Shown in pieces: positions 35,438-45,689 of a stretch of DNA of 64,000 nucleotides. The stretch's first letter is position 1. Every line of letters begins with the position of its first letter. The position numbers were made by a program, and so were the translations under genes. A model generated the notes under the pieces. The model was not told the origin of the DNA. It did no database searches and saw only the letters and a program-made list of their open reading frames with translations. The DNA is from Zhengitettix transpicula (Eukaryota; Arthropoda; Insecta; Orthoptera; Tetrigidae): assembly GCA_037074705.1 (NCBI GenBank), contig CM073591.1:83680032-83744031 (forward strand). The letters run 5' to 3'.

Positions 35438-35445
35438 AATGTTCC

Positions 35446-37599
35446 TGTAAAGTAAGATCTTCATGTAAAACCTTTTTTGACCTGGGCCGGCAGAGCGTTA
35501 TTTCCTCTCTTCAGCCAATTTATATTTCTATTATACTTATTTTTATCAGTTTATTAATTATTTTATGGTAATTTATGGTTATATATTTTTATTAATATTT
35601 TAGTATTATTGTTTTGCAAATAAAGGGTGCATATTTGGGAAGGTTTCTGTCTTCTTGCCCAGGGGCCTTTGAGGCCATTTTTCTACTATGCAATATATAT
35701 CAGTTAGGTGAAGGGAATGTATTGGATGTGGTTTGGATATATCAAGGGACTGGGTTAATGATCTATTTAATTTCGAGTCGACAGGTCTCTTTTTTTTCTG
35801 TTGCTTAATCCATCCTCGTATATTTCTTGTAAGTGAATGGAAGATTGTATTGTAATCAGTGGAATAGCAATTAAGATTATTTATTTTGTTTTATGAATAT
35901 TTTAGATGAAATTGTTAGCACGGCTGGTCGTTGGACAAAGATTGCTAATGAGAAAAGAAGTGTGTTTACGAGGAGCGAGTCGGAAAGCCCAGAGACGGTC
36001 ATGTCTGACCGTAAGAGTAAATGCACTTCTGAGTGCCCAAGGGCAAAAAATAGTGACCAGGGACGCCCTGGACGTGGGACCGACGCAACTGTACTAGACG
36101 AATTTTTATGGACATAATTTCTAATTTCAAGAACCTCCCTAGGTGGGGGAGGTTTTGTATGACAGCAAAGTGCGTACAGGCGCGCGGTTTTGGATAGTCT
36201 GCTTGTGTATGTAAAGTGAGACGGACGTTATTGAGTTTTGGTGGAAGAATGGATTTTGGAGAAGTTGAGGCGGCCGCGCCTATGAGTTTTTTAGCCGCTT
36301 CTCTAGGGCGCGAGACTGGCGGCGAAAATCCAGGGATAGCCGACAGATACGGAACCTAAACCTAGAATAGGCCACCTACTTGAACGTCACTCCAAGATCT
36401 TCAGTCCATTCCGTATCAATGTGCCGTGTGACAAGCTCGTAACGTGCCTATGAAATTTGAGATTGTTCAACTTTGTTCCATTGATCCGCAGTCCGCTCCA
36501 AGGACGTACTCAATTATATAAATTTGACCTAAAGAGAAAACGGAATTTTTGTAATTAGTTTATTAGATTTAGAGGTTGTTTTAAGTAGTATGAATGTGAG
36601 AGTGTGCATCCAGAAGCAACATTCAACGATTGAGGACTCGTGGCTGAGCTTATGGGCATTCATGTTATAATCACCTTTTTATATATTAAAATTGTAATTA
36701 AATGTCAATGTTTAGTGTTAATTAATTATTGATCAAAGCCAGAATGCCTGAGATATTTTCAGAGTCACGCTCGACACAAGTACTCAGGAGTTCTGGCAAG
36801 TCGCTTATCAGTTCCCTGGTTTGGATCACGTAGTTAAATTTTATTAAGACGATAGTCGCTTCAAATTTCTACATATGCATTCGTCAAATAAAGGATCCGA
36901 GGGAGCGGGTAAGCGATTACAGTATATGATTCTATCTTCTGGGTACGTTTAGTATTTGTTATTCTGTGATTCATTTTAGCCGCTTTGGAACAAAATGACA
37001 TTTATAATATATATTCAAATATTTTTTATATAATCATTCGTAAATCAGAATTTTATCTTAAAGTAACATGTAAAATTCTGAAAATGTTAAATAAAATTAA
37101 TATCCAAAGCATTAAACAAATTTGCCATTTTCATTATGGGATAGTTTAAACGCCGTAGAGAATTGTGGGACAAGGTAAGCCTATGTTGCGTTTTAATAGA
37201 ACTTTGAGGTAAGTTCGAACAGATTTACGTGCATAATGAATAGAATAAAAGAAATAGTAATGTTAAACACATTGCAAAGAAAGTAGTTGGTTAAAGGACG
37301 AAGAAAGTTGTGATCTGGAACCTTCGAGACCATATGAAAACATTGTCCTTTGATAAGTAGAAATAGGGGACATGAGAATCGTTAATACATGAACACAGTA
37401 AAAATATATTGAAATCGTACCCAGAAGACATAACACATTTATTTTTTCTCCTCTCAATCTTTCATAATTTTCAATACTACAGACTATTGATACTTTTAGG
37501 AACGGAAATGTTCATAGACAGTACATACCAGTATTTGAGAATAATTATAGACAATTTAACTATCAACAAACAAAAGTAGCTGTGATGTTCTATATATAC
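35446..37599. other. Unassigned sequence, partly GC-rich
   Basis: No complete gene was recognised. At 36166-36360 CpG content is unusually high. A 36-codon open frame at 36249-36359 reads MDFGEVEAAAPMSFLAASLG and continues to TAA. It could be a first exon or part of a retroelement. Frames of 60-75 codons at 35614-35808 and 35893-36117 have no family signature. Confidence 0.35.
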
Positions 37600-38993
37600 T
37601 GTAATGATCACATAAAGGCGTAACAATAAAAAAATAATATTTTAACAAACAAATTTTATTAAAAATTATCAGAATTTACAGCAGAATTTAATATTATAAA
37701 AAGATCTCTTTCTCTCAAGGGTCTTTACTGGGTTTGATAACGGACAGAACACTTAAATAATAAAAGAACCCAACATTTATCTTTAAATTAAACAGAAGTA
37801 TTTAATCGTCTAGGCATCGACGAAACTTATGAACGAACTTATTCTACAGATTGCTTCTAAATTTACAAGAGTTTATTTTATTAACACAAGAAGAGAACGA
37901 TATCTGACTGTATCTTTTAATTACGTTTACACATGTTAATACCATAAATTTCAACTCACGATTACTCAGGAACATTTGGCTCGTTCATTACACACACACT
38001 TTATAGACTGGACGTGTACACACACTGACTCTAAGACATATTATTGGTTCGACGATAGCTGATTCTCCATACTCGGTGAAGGACATCCCAGTTGCTCGTG
38101 CTGAAACTACTCGACGCTGGATGCTGTGTCCTGGTCTCCTACCATCGAAGACAGTGGTCAAATTTTGATACTAATACAGATTGAACTTCTGCATATGAAA
38201 ATGTTTATAGTTGAATAATTTTCTATTTCTCTCGCAGGCTGCTTTCTTTCTCCATACCCTCCGCTCTGACACTCATCTCCAACTAACTCAACTCACGATG
38301 CTCACAGCACCCCTCTCCCACGCTGACTAACGCTGACAATAGCTTATCTCTCCCTTATATACTACTAGTCTCATTGTTTTCCCTTTGTTCAAAGACCACG
38401 TCGCAACTGCGCGGTGACAGTTTCTCCATTACTGAGATTTACATTCTGCAGCTGCAGTTCCTTAGCAAATAGCTAGCCCCTCCGTCATGTCACATCGAGA
38501 CAGGACCCGTAATTATTTTGCACTTGTATCCTCACCCTCAATTACTCTGGACTTGTCTTCTCACCCTCACACGACTTGCGCTGACCCCTCCTTCCAAATC
38601 CTAAGTAAATACGCCACTGGTCAGGCCATTAATCAGAGACAATAGCCTGCCTTAACATAATTATTTTTGGGACAGGCTACTCGCCCACGTCCTGCGCTTC
38701 GGATTCTCCATCCCAAGTCAACAAGCCGATGGTCAAGCCCATTAACCAGACACAATGCCTTTCCTAAACCGATACATCTTGCGACAGGCCACCCTGCATG
38801 TGCCCTGCTTTGCTTTACAAATCATAAGTACACATTGCAACTTCCTGTGCCGGCCAAGGCCATTAATCCGAAACAAATATCTTGCCGCTTTGTCTTGTCA
38901 CATCGAGACAGAACCCGTAATTACTTTGCACTTGCATCCTCACCCCCCACATGTGCGGTGTTCCAAGACAATGCATTCCCAATAATGAATACA
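37600..38993 (-). mobile_element. LTR insertion B (minus orientation)
   Basis: This is an inverted relative of insertion A. On the minus strand it runs from TGTATTCATTATTGGG at 38993 to GATCATTACA at 37600. The flanks are ATAC and ATAT. Long blocks match A, including ATCAAACCCAGTAAAGACCC, the GACGAACTTATTCT inverse section, GCTGGATGCTGTGTCCTGG-type and ACTGTCACCG-type sections, and TCCTGTCTCGATGTGACA. The unit ATTAATGG(C/T)CTGACC recurs three times near the 5' end (about 38625, 38740 and 38862 on the plus strand). It has no primer-site tail. Frames at 38667-39032 are shadows. Confidence 0.78.
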
Positions 38994-39219
38994 ATATTAC
39001 TAAATGTAATATATTTAATAGTCTACTATTAACATCACAATGAGTTACCTTTATATACAATAATGAGTTTGTGAAGGTATTGTATGAATAAATCATCTAA
39101 AACCCAAATAAAAACAAATTTTTATTCTTATTCAATGACGACAAAATAAAAGAAACATAGGTATATGTTAAAATAATATAATAACATGAAATAGTTCAGC
39201 ATATTTTATAAAGTTACTT

Positions 39220-39600
39220 TTATCGCTTTTTCTTTTGCAAAAACGTAATGATTAAATGTTTTGGCAACAACTTTTTCAATTGATATTGAGAAATATTTGT
39301 TAATCGCTCTTGTCCAATAGAAGAACGAAGGTAAGATTTTATAATTTTTAATCTGCTAAAGGAACTTTTGCACGAAATTGTTGTTGATACAGGAATTATT
39401 ATGAAAATACTTAATTCTGTGTTTATAATTGGATACGTGTTTTGAAATGAAAGTTCATAATTTTTTCGAGAGATTTGAAAAGCGTCCATATCTCCTAATT
39501 TTTCAAAACTTCTATGGCTTGATATTTGAAACTCTTAATTTCACATACAAATTCTGTATCATCTAAGTCGCTATTATATTTCAATACTTATATTTTTGTA
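39220..39600 (-). pseudogene. hAT transposase C-terminal dimerisation domain relic
   Basis: Minus frame 39489-39220 reads INTELSIFIIIPVSTTISCK, SSFSRLKIIKSYLRSSIGQE and RLTNISQYQL. It matches the C-terminal dimerisation region of hAT transposases of the TTF/ZMYM1-like group (xxIFLTIPVSVASCERSFSKLK consensus). Upstream, near 39580-39510, a second frame reads DLDDTEFVCEIKSFKYQAIE and hits a stop. It is a relic only, from a different lineage than the ZBED5-like hAT at 23.4 kb. Confidence 0.8.
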
Positions 39601-39720
39601 CTAGCTGAGTGCCCGGCGTTGCCCGATATGTTATTTATCCATAACCCACCGATTTTTTTCGTTATTTTTAACGCAACTCGACTCCTATCCCTAAATGTGT
39701 TATAGGCCAGGTTGCATTGT
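39600..39720 (+). repeat. Interspersed repeat end with ACTAGCTGAGTGCCCGGCG motif
   Basis: ACTAGCTGAGTGCCCGGCGT followed by TGCCCGATA is a phrase that recurs, diverged, at 52143 (ACTAGCTTAGTGCCTGGTGA). Phrases of this kind mark ends of dispersed repeats in many arthropod genomes; the class is not certain. Confidence 0.45.
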
Positions 39721-40215
39721 TTGAAAATTCACTAAATTAAATTAATAACGTGGTACTTAATTTAGTAATTTTCGAAATTAAATAATTAATTTTTATTTAA
39801 ATTAAAAACTTTTTGTTCAATTTAATTTATTTTTCTGCAAATCAATTTTTTTTAAGCGGAATGATTTTGGCGTTCCCATATTCATCTTCGTATTCCGTAA
39901 TTATTTTTTTAAATCAATAATTACTATTCTTACAATAATTACAAATGTAAAATTATAGTCAATCATTTTTTTTATTCGTTCCATAAGTTTTCATATAAAG
40001 ACCATAAACATAATTAAATTACTTTCTATAATATGTCTTATACAATGTTCGCCCAGTTCCCAATATTCACGTACATTTCTTGTTCTCATTTTAAAGATTT
40101 GCAACTTAAATAAAAAAACTGATAAATTTAACTTCCTAAATAACGCACAGACTCTCACAACGGAAATTATTTTAATAAGAAAGACAGATTTCCCGGTGTA
40201 AATTATTAACTATTT
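39720..40215. other. AT-rich sequence, nothing recognised
   Basis: No exon or repeat unit was identified between the interspersed repeat end and the foldback element. Confidence 0.4.
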
Positions 40216-40216
40216 T

Positions 40217-40562
40217 TTCACGGTTACGCTCCAGGTTCAGATTCCTCTACGTTGACGTTTCTGCGGCCATTCTCCACGGCTGTCTTCAGCCTGTGTGGCT
40301 CTGCGTGACGTGTGCGAGGTATATATAGTGTCGGACATGCTGCGACCTGATTGGCCGTTGAGGATCGCCTGACATTTACTACGCGACATGGAAAAACATG
40401 TGTCCTTGACGCTGTGGACAGGCGATCCTCAACGGCCAATCATGTCGAAGGATGTCCAACACTATATATACCTCGCACACGTCATAGTGTGAATACAACT
40501 GTGGAGAACGACCGGCAGAAACGTAACGTCGATAAATCTGAACATGGTACGTAACCGTGAAA
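40217..40562. mobile_element. Foldback element, about 155-bp arms
   Basis: The left arm (about 40217-40374) and the reverse complement of the right arm (about 40408-40562) share TTTCACGGTTACG, TTCAGATT, GACGTTTCTGC, TTCTCCAC, GACGTGTGCGAGG, TATATATAGTGT and GATTGGCCGTTGAGGATCGC. Outer parts are more diverged than the inner 60 bases. Each arm has a TATATATA box. Mirror-image open frames on the two strands (40224-40439 minus, 40351-40554 plus) follow from the symmetry. Confidence 0.85.
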
Positions 40563-40564
40563 CA

Positions 40565-41230
40565 TTTATTAAACATATAAATTGTTACAGTAGAAGACGA
40601 TATTAGCAGTCATAATTTTCCAATGTGTCACATAATGTATCAATATTTAAATTCTTGATTAATTAAACTGTGACCAAGAAGATATATTTAACGGTCATCA
40701 ACATGAAAATAAAATCAGACTGAGCAAACGTTAAAAACATCAAAACAAACCTTTCTTCCACTCACACAGCCTGAAGTTTGTTACAAACGTTTTTGTGTTG
40801 TTAAAGATTTTATGATTTATAATTATTTTAAATTATAAAATTCGTCTGTTAAGGATATTCCTTGTTAAAAACAGACGTGAAAATAAAATATATGATTAAT
40901 ATTTCAGTATAAAGAGCTGACAATTTGCAGAAAAACAAAATAAATTATTCCATTTAAAATAAATAAAGAATATTTATACAGATCAAAACATCATAGTTAC
41001 ACAGGTTTTTTAAAAAATATGTCTGGTTCAACAGATTATTTTTTTTAAATATAAAAATGTAAATGGGTTATTGTTTCCTAAACCCTGTAACTTCTATTAA
41101 AATTTTGCTTCTAAGCTAAACTGGTTTACCTCTTGATTAATTTATATATTAATTTGGTTTTAAAATGAAAAAAAAAATTAGTCTGATTGATGTAATAATG
41201 AATAAGAAAGGTAATCAATTCAGACATTAA
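40565..41230. other. AT-rich sequence, nothing recognised
   Basis: No exon, tRNA or repeat unit was identified between the foldback and the P-like element. Confidence 0.4.
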
Positions 41231-41231
41231 A

Positions 41232-42957
41232 GGGTAATATAAATACCACACAACAACGTTTCTGGGATCCTTGTTTCTTTCGTCAGGTGCTAAGAAGAGC
41301 CTAGAGCGACACAACTTCACGCGTCAGTTGACAAAACTCAAAAGCGACTAAAACGCAACGACAAAGGGACAGCAGACAGTTCAGCATAACAATAAGGGAG
41401 TAACGACAATGAGAAACACAGAAGGTTTAGCGTAACAATAAGGGATCGCAGAAATTGATGAGTTTCATCAGACATATATAAACAACATAGACTGGACGAT
41501 TCGCCGCCATATTTGAAGCAAATTGAAAACTGAGGCGCCATGTTTTATACTGTCTGGTGGGCGTTCCCCATCGTCTGCTAGCCTTGAACCCTGTCGCACA
41601 AATGACCTAAAACTAAATCTCTTAGGGCAATATATTTTAAGGTTTAAGTAAATATAACACATTTAAGGCGTAGAAAAATTTATTGACCTTTAAATAATAT
41701 CAGTTTTGTATACAATTGCCTAATATGCGTCCTCTTTCATCCATTGCACATATGAGGAATTCTGCAATTGAAGTAATGTTTTAATAAAACCTTTATTAAA
41801 ATTGAGTAGTGAGTTTCCTCATCAAATTCGGCCGAATCTATTAAATAGTCGAATTCAAAAAAAAAATTGTTTATGTCCCAACATCCGGAATACCACACAC
41901 ACAATTTTAATAGCAAATTTTTCTTTCCTATTTGTGTTTCGTTATTCCTCAATACTTTATCAGCAAGTGTAAATAATTTCACAACGTCTTTACACGGGTT
42001 GGTTAACTAAGTCCTTTATTTTAATCAATCCCGTTTTTCTTTGAGAGCGAGGAGCAAGGAGAACCTCTAAACAACCTAAACACTTAATTTTTTTACCACC
42101 ATCCTTACAACACTTCCTGAAATATATTCTACCACTTTTTCTGAATATAATGTTAATCTCTCATATTCAGGGATGTAAACATGATCAAAATTGTGATCTG
42201 TAAAAGATTTTAAATTATTTTTTTCAATTGGTACAACCAGTGTCTCCAAAATTCCTCCCGTACTATTGGCACTTTTGGATGGTTCTATCTGCGTAATCAA
42301 AGATTTCCTACATGCTGCTCTGAACTGTATTTCCCCCACATCTTCGTATGCAAGAAAAGAAGAGTTCTAAATGGTCCTGGCTCATTCTCCTACTTAATAT
42401 AAATTTGAGAATTGGAGAATCGTTCCACACACAATTCTGTCTGTTGCCTCAAACTGAGAAGATCTAAAACAATCCCACGCACACCCATCTTCCTCCCTGA
42501 CTAAACTCCCATCGTACAGCTTTAAACTCATAAAATACTGTACAGATCTTTCTATTGTGTTGCATATTGTGACTCTATTACCTCTAAACACAGGAGTTTT
42601 TGTACCCTTGTTCATAACATTGCACGAATTCAACAAATCAAATGCTTTATCTACCATTTTCATGAACTTTACCGTGCCCTCACAAGTTCAGACAAACCCA
42701 AGTCTCTACAAAAAATCATGGCATCTGCTACAGAATTGCTTAGTGCCAATGCTACCTTCATTTTCTGTGCCTCATACTGAATGTGTAGCCTCGTCATTCT
42801 ATTTGCAACATGTAACCGTTACTAGTCTAGAGTGACACAACAGCAACTCCAAAGCTTTTTTTTGTCAAATGTCGAGTGCAGTTAGTCGCTCTAGGCTCTT
42901 CTTAGCACCTGAAGAAAGGACAAGGATCCCAGAAACGTTGTGCAGTATTTATATTAT
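41232..42957 (-). mobile_element. P-element-like DNA transposon relic with about 100-bp terminal inverted repeats
   Basis: The left end (41232-41335) and the inverted right end (42857-42957) share ATATAAATAC, CACAAC, CGTTTCTGGGATCCTTGT, TC(A)GGTGCTAAGAAGAGCC and TAGAGCGAC. Between them, on the minus strand, lie pieces of a P/THAP9-type transposase. A non-autonomous relative of about 130 bp sits at 47497-47625. Confidence 0.75.
41737..42795 (-). pseudogene. P/THAP9-type transposase relic
   Basis: From 42795 down, broken frames read YEAQKMKVALALSNSVADAM, then KMVDKAFDLLNSCN and GTKTPVFRG, YFMSLKLYDGSLV, and after gaps ERLTLYSEKVVEYISGSVVR and DVVKLFTLADKVLRNN. This order matches the C-terminal half of P-element and THAP9 transposases (the SxSVAxAL, FDxLNSRN and EYxAGxVxxK blocks). 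The THAP zinc finger and N-terminal half are missing, and several frame breaks occur. Confidence 0.78.
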
Positions 42958-42959
42958 CA

Positions 42960-43430
42960 CTTATTTTGTCTGTATTTAGCTATCTTTCTTCTTATTATTA
43001 TTCTGCTGATACTTACTTAAAATACGGTACTTCATGTGTTTTCGAACTACGATTATTACAATTGTAGGCTGAACACGCGCTTGGCATTATTTATAATAAC
43101 AAACAATTTATTTTAACACAAAAACTTCAAAACTTTCACCATCAGTAGCATAACACAAATCGGGTTTTAGGTGAAGTGGACCGACTAAAAAATGGCGGCC
43201 AGTGTTGTTTGTTGCTGCCACCCAGGGCGCTGTAACGCTGATATCAAAGAGATATATAAACATAATAGAGTGGTCATTCACTCACCTCCAAATTGTCCAT
43301 TAAAATATTGTCATTAAAACATTGTGCTCATTGGTACTTACTAGGATATGAGTCTGCCTTATGGAATTCCAACAGGATAATATGACTTGCACCTATACTC
43401 ACTAGCATGTCCCTGAACTTGGGTTGTAAA
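42960..43430. other. Intergenic sequence, nothing recognised
   Basis: A GC-richer stretch at 43180-43250 has no visible reading frame or repeat partner in the window. Confidence 0.4.
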
Positions 43431-43439
43431 TTTCATTCT

Positions 43440-44470
43440 CCACCTTGCCTTGTCATCCTACATCACCCAATATCTTCTCCCACCCCTTTTCAAGTTGCCT
43501 AGCAGCTGCACTCTTTTGCTTCCATGACCTGTAACTCCATCCATGTGTTCTTTGATTCTGTCAAGCAGGAAACATATTCTCCAGAGGCTGTATCTGATCC
43601 AGTTTGCATTCCCCTTAAAAACTGTAATTAAGATGGATCTCTTCTCATTTACACTACCTAGAACCTCTTCCTTTTTACTATATCTATTCACTCTATTTGT
43701 ACAATTCTTCTCCAACACTACATTCTTTCTTCTTTGCTAAGAATCGCAGGTTATCTGCATTTTATTATGGTAATTGATTTTACTCCTATTCTGAAATCTC
43801 CAACTCATTCATTATTTAGCCATTCACCTTAGAGGTTGAACAGTATGGGTGGCATACAGTAGTCCTGTCACACTGCTCTTCCTATCCCCATGTTGTTTGT
43901 CCCTCTGTAAACCATCACCCTTTGTCATAGATGCTAATTCTTCATATGTCTTCTATCCATCCAATCAAGTCCAATTTTCTTGAGTATTGTTACAATTCAC
44001 CTGGTCAATAAAGCAAACGCACCTTCTATTTGACTGCTAGAACTTTCTATGTAATAAACCTACCTTTCCTGAGGCCATAGCTGATCTTATTTGATTACTT
44101 TTATCTTCAATTACTTCTATTCTTATGTTGAGTACATGTGCCAAAATTTTCCCCATTAGTGAGATCATGCTGATAGTTCTGTGATCATGTTTCTTGTCTT
44201 GCTGTTTCCTTTTCATCAGTATCATAGTAGCATCAAGAAAATCTATTGCCAGTTTCTAGTTCCAGGGATGTGCCTTATAAGGTGTGTCTGCACTTTAATT
44301 CTACAGCACAAATTCTTTTAACAAGTTGACTAGTATGTCATCAACTTCAGTGTCTTTTTTTCGCTTCATGTTCTTTTATAGCTTTTTTCTTCACTCTTCA
44401 ATGTTCTAGATCCCATCTTACATTTCTTTATCAACTCTTCTTTTTCAATTTCAATGTATTGTGGGTGATT
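43440..44470 (-). pseudogene. LINE reverse transcriptase relic, RT core to C-terminus
   Basis: Minus-strand fragments appear in the right order. EMKRKKDTEVDDILVNLL lies near 44350. HDHRTISMISLMGKILAHVL lies near 44160-44100, the RTISLLxxxxKI block. GLDWMDRRHMKN and VRQDC-like/LFNL blocks lie near 43960-43840. A C-terminal NEKRSILITVFKGNANWIRY block lies near 43650-43600, with GSKRVQLLGNLK at about 43510. These match the reverse transcriptase and C-terminal extension of arthropod non-LTR elements. Stops and frameshifts are frequent. The clade is uncertain but differs from the relic at 2.3 kb. Confidence 0.75.
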
Positions 44471-44990
44471 TTTCTGAGAATTGAGGTCTTACCATAGTTT
44501 TAGAATTTTTATTTAATTTATTATTAATTGTCTTTATATTTTCTGTTTCAAATTATCTTATTTATTTTGTATCATTTCGTACATTTTTTGATACATCAAA
44601 TCATACCTTACATTTTTCTTTGTAGTTAATAACTGAGTATTTATTTACGATGTATAATTTTATTTGCTTTTTCTTTCCTTATTCAAAAGAGTCACTTATA
44701 AATAAGCAATTACTATAATACAAAAATTTGTATTATAGCAATTGCTTATTTATAACTATCGTGAAATCGTAACTATTTGGTAACCGCCAAATATAAATTC
44801 TTTGTGTTTGATTAAGTTTTAATTACTAAATGTGTGTAGAATTTTGAGATTTCTACATTACTTCCAAAGTATAATCATAATTCACTAATTTATGATTATG
44901 CATCTTTGGTTATGCGAGAAAAATTTGTCAATATGTTGGCAACAAATACATACTCTCTATTCAGCGACAAATGACTAGCATCATATCCGT
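44470..44990. other. AT-rich sequence upstream of the hnRNP gene
   Basis: It contains the 60-bp palindrome at 44696-44755 and otherwise nothing recognised. The last part, after about 44900, is a candidate promoter region for the hnRNP F/H gene. Confidence 0.4.
44696..44755. repeat. 60-bp palindrome with two-base centre
   Basis: The arms 44696-44724 and 44727-44755 are inverse complements over 29 bases with one mismatch, separated by AA. The arm begins TTATAAATAAGCAATT. Confidence 0.9.
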
Positions 44991-44999
44991 TTGACGCCA

Positions 45000-45109
45000 T
45001 TCTTGTTCTCATCTTCGATTAATTGCGTCTATTCCTTCTAGCAATTATAGAGGTTTTCGATTAAACTATTTGCGTGTTCCAGTAGACACCGATTAATTGA
45101 ATTTAACAG
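45000..45109 (+). other. glo: Probable 5' untranslated exon of the hnRNP F/H gene
   Basis: A donor CAG|GTAATC at 45109/45110 and an acceptor TTTTTGCCTAG at 45669 would remove a 560-bp intron and leave 20 bases of leader before the ATG at 45690. The 5' limit is a guess. The splice sites are plausible but unproven. Confidence 0.4.
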
Positions 45110-45689
45110 GTAATCTGAATTTAGTTTTACCTGAGTGTTGTTTTATACAATATTCTGTTTTTGAAGTCTTAGAATACAGATCGTTTGTATAGGTATCGGC
45201 ATGGCGGTAAAGTAATGCAATTTTTGTAGAATTTTGTGTTCACTTATACAAATTATTTACACGTCTTCCTTTTTTATTAATCAGTGTGCAGGGTTGTTAC
45301 TATTAAGATTAATACTGTTGACGTTATATAAACCTAATTTGTTTGAAATTAATATTATTTGCTAGTGGAACATAGCCGTGTAAGTATGCCGTGTAGTAAA
45401 TTTCTCTAAGAGGAATAAAATATGATGTAAAACAATAGCACTTGGTTCTTTTGAATAACCTTTCACTGAGATTAGTTACTAAATGAATCAATAAGGCTAT
45501 ATAGATATAGTATTACTTGGAACGTTAAAATGGTTTTTCTTATGACTAATTCTGAATATAAAACTGGTCTGAGATTGCTTTTAACATTACAAGTTTGTAA
45601 ATTTTCGTTTTAGTTTAAACACATTGAAATTCGAGTTTGTCAGAACAAAAGTATGACATTTTTGCCTAGATTCCTGTGGTTACCCAACA

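Noticed and set aside
38667..39096. 121-codon frame and its overlaps
   Set aside because: Within LTR insertion B; the proline-rich look comes from the GC-richer part of the LTR.
40224..40554. Two small genes on opposite strands
   Set aside because: Their similarity is forced by the inverted repeat of the foldback; neither has a family match, and the plus frame begins at a TTG rather than ATG.
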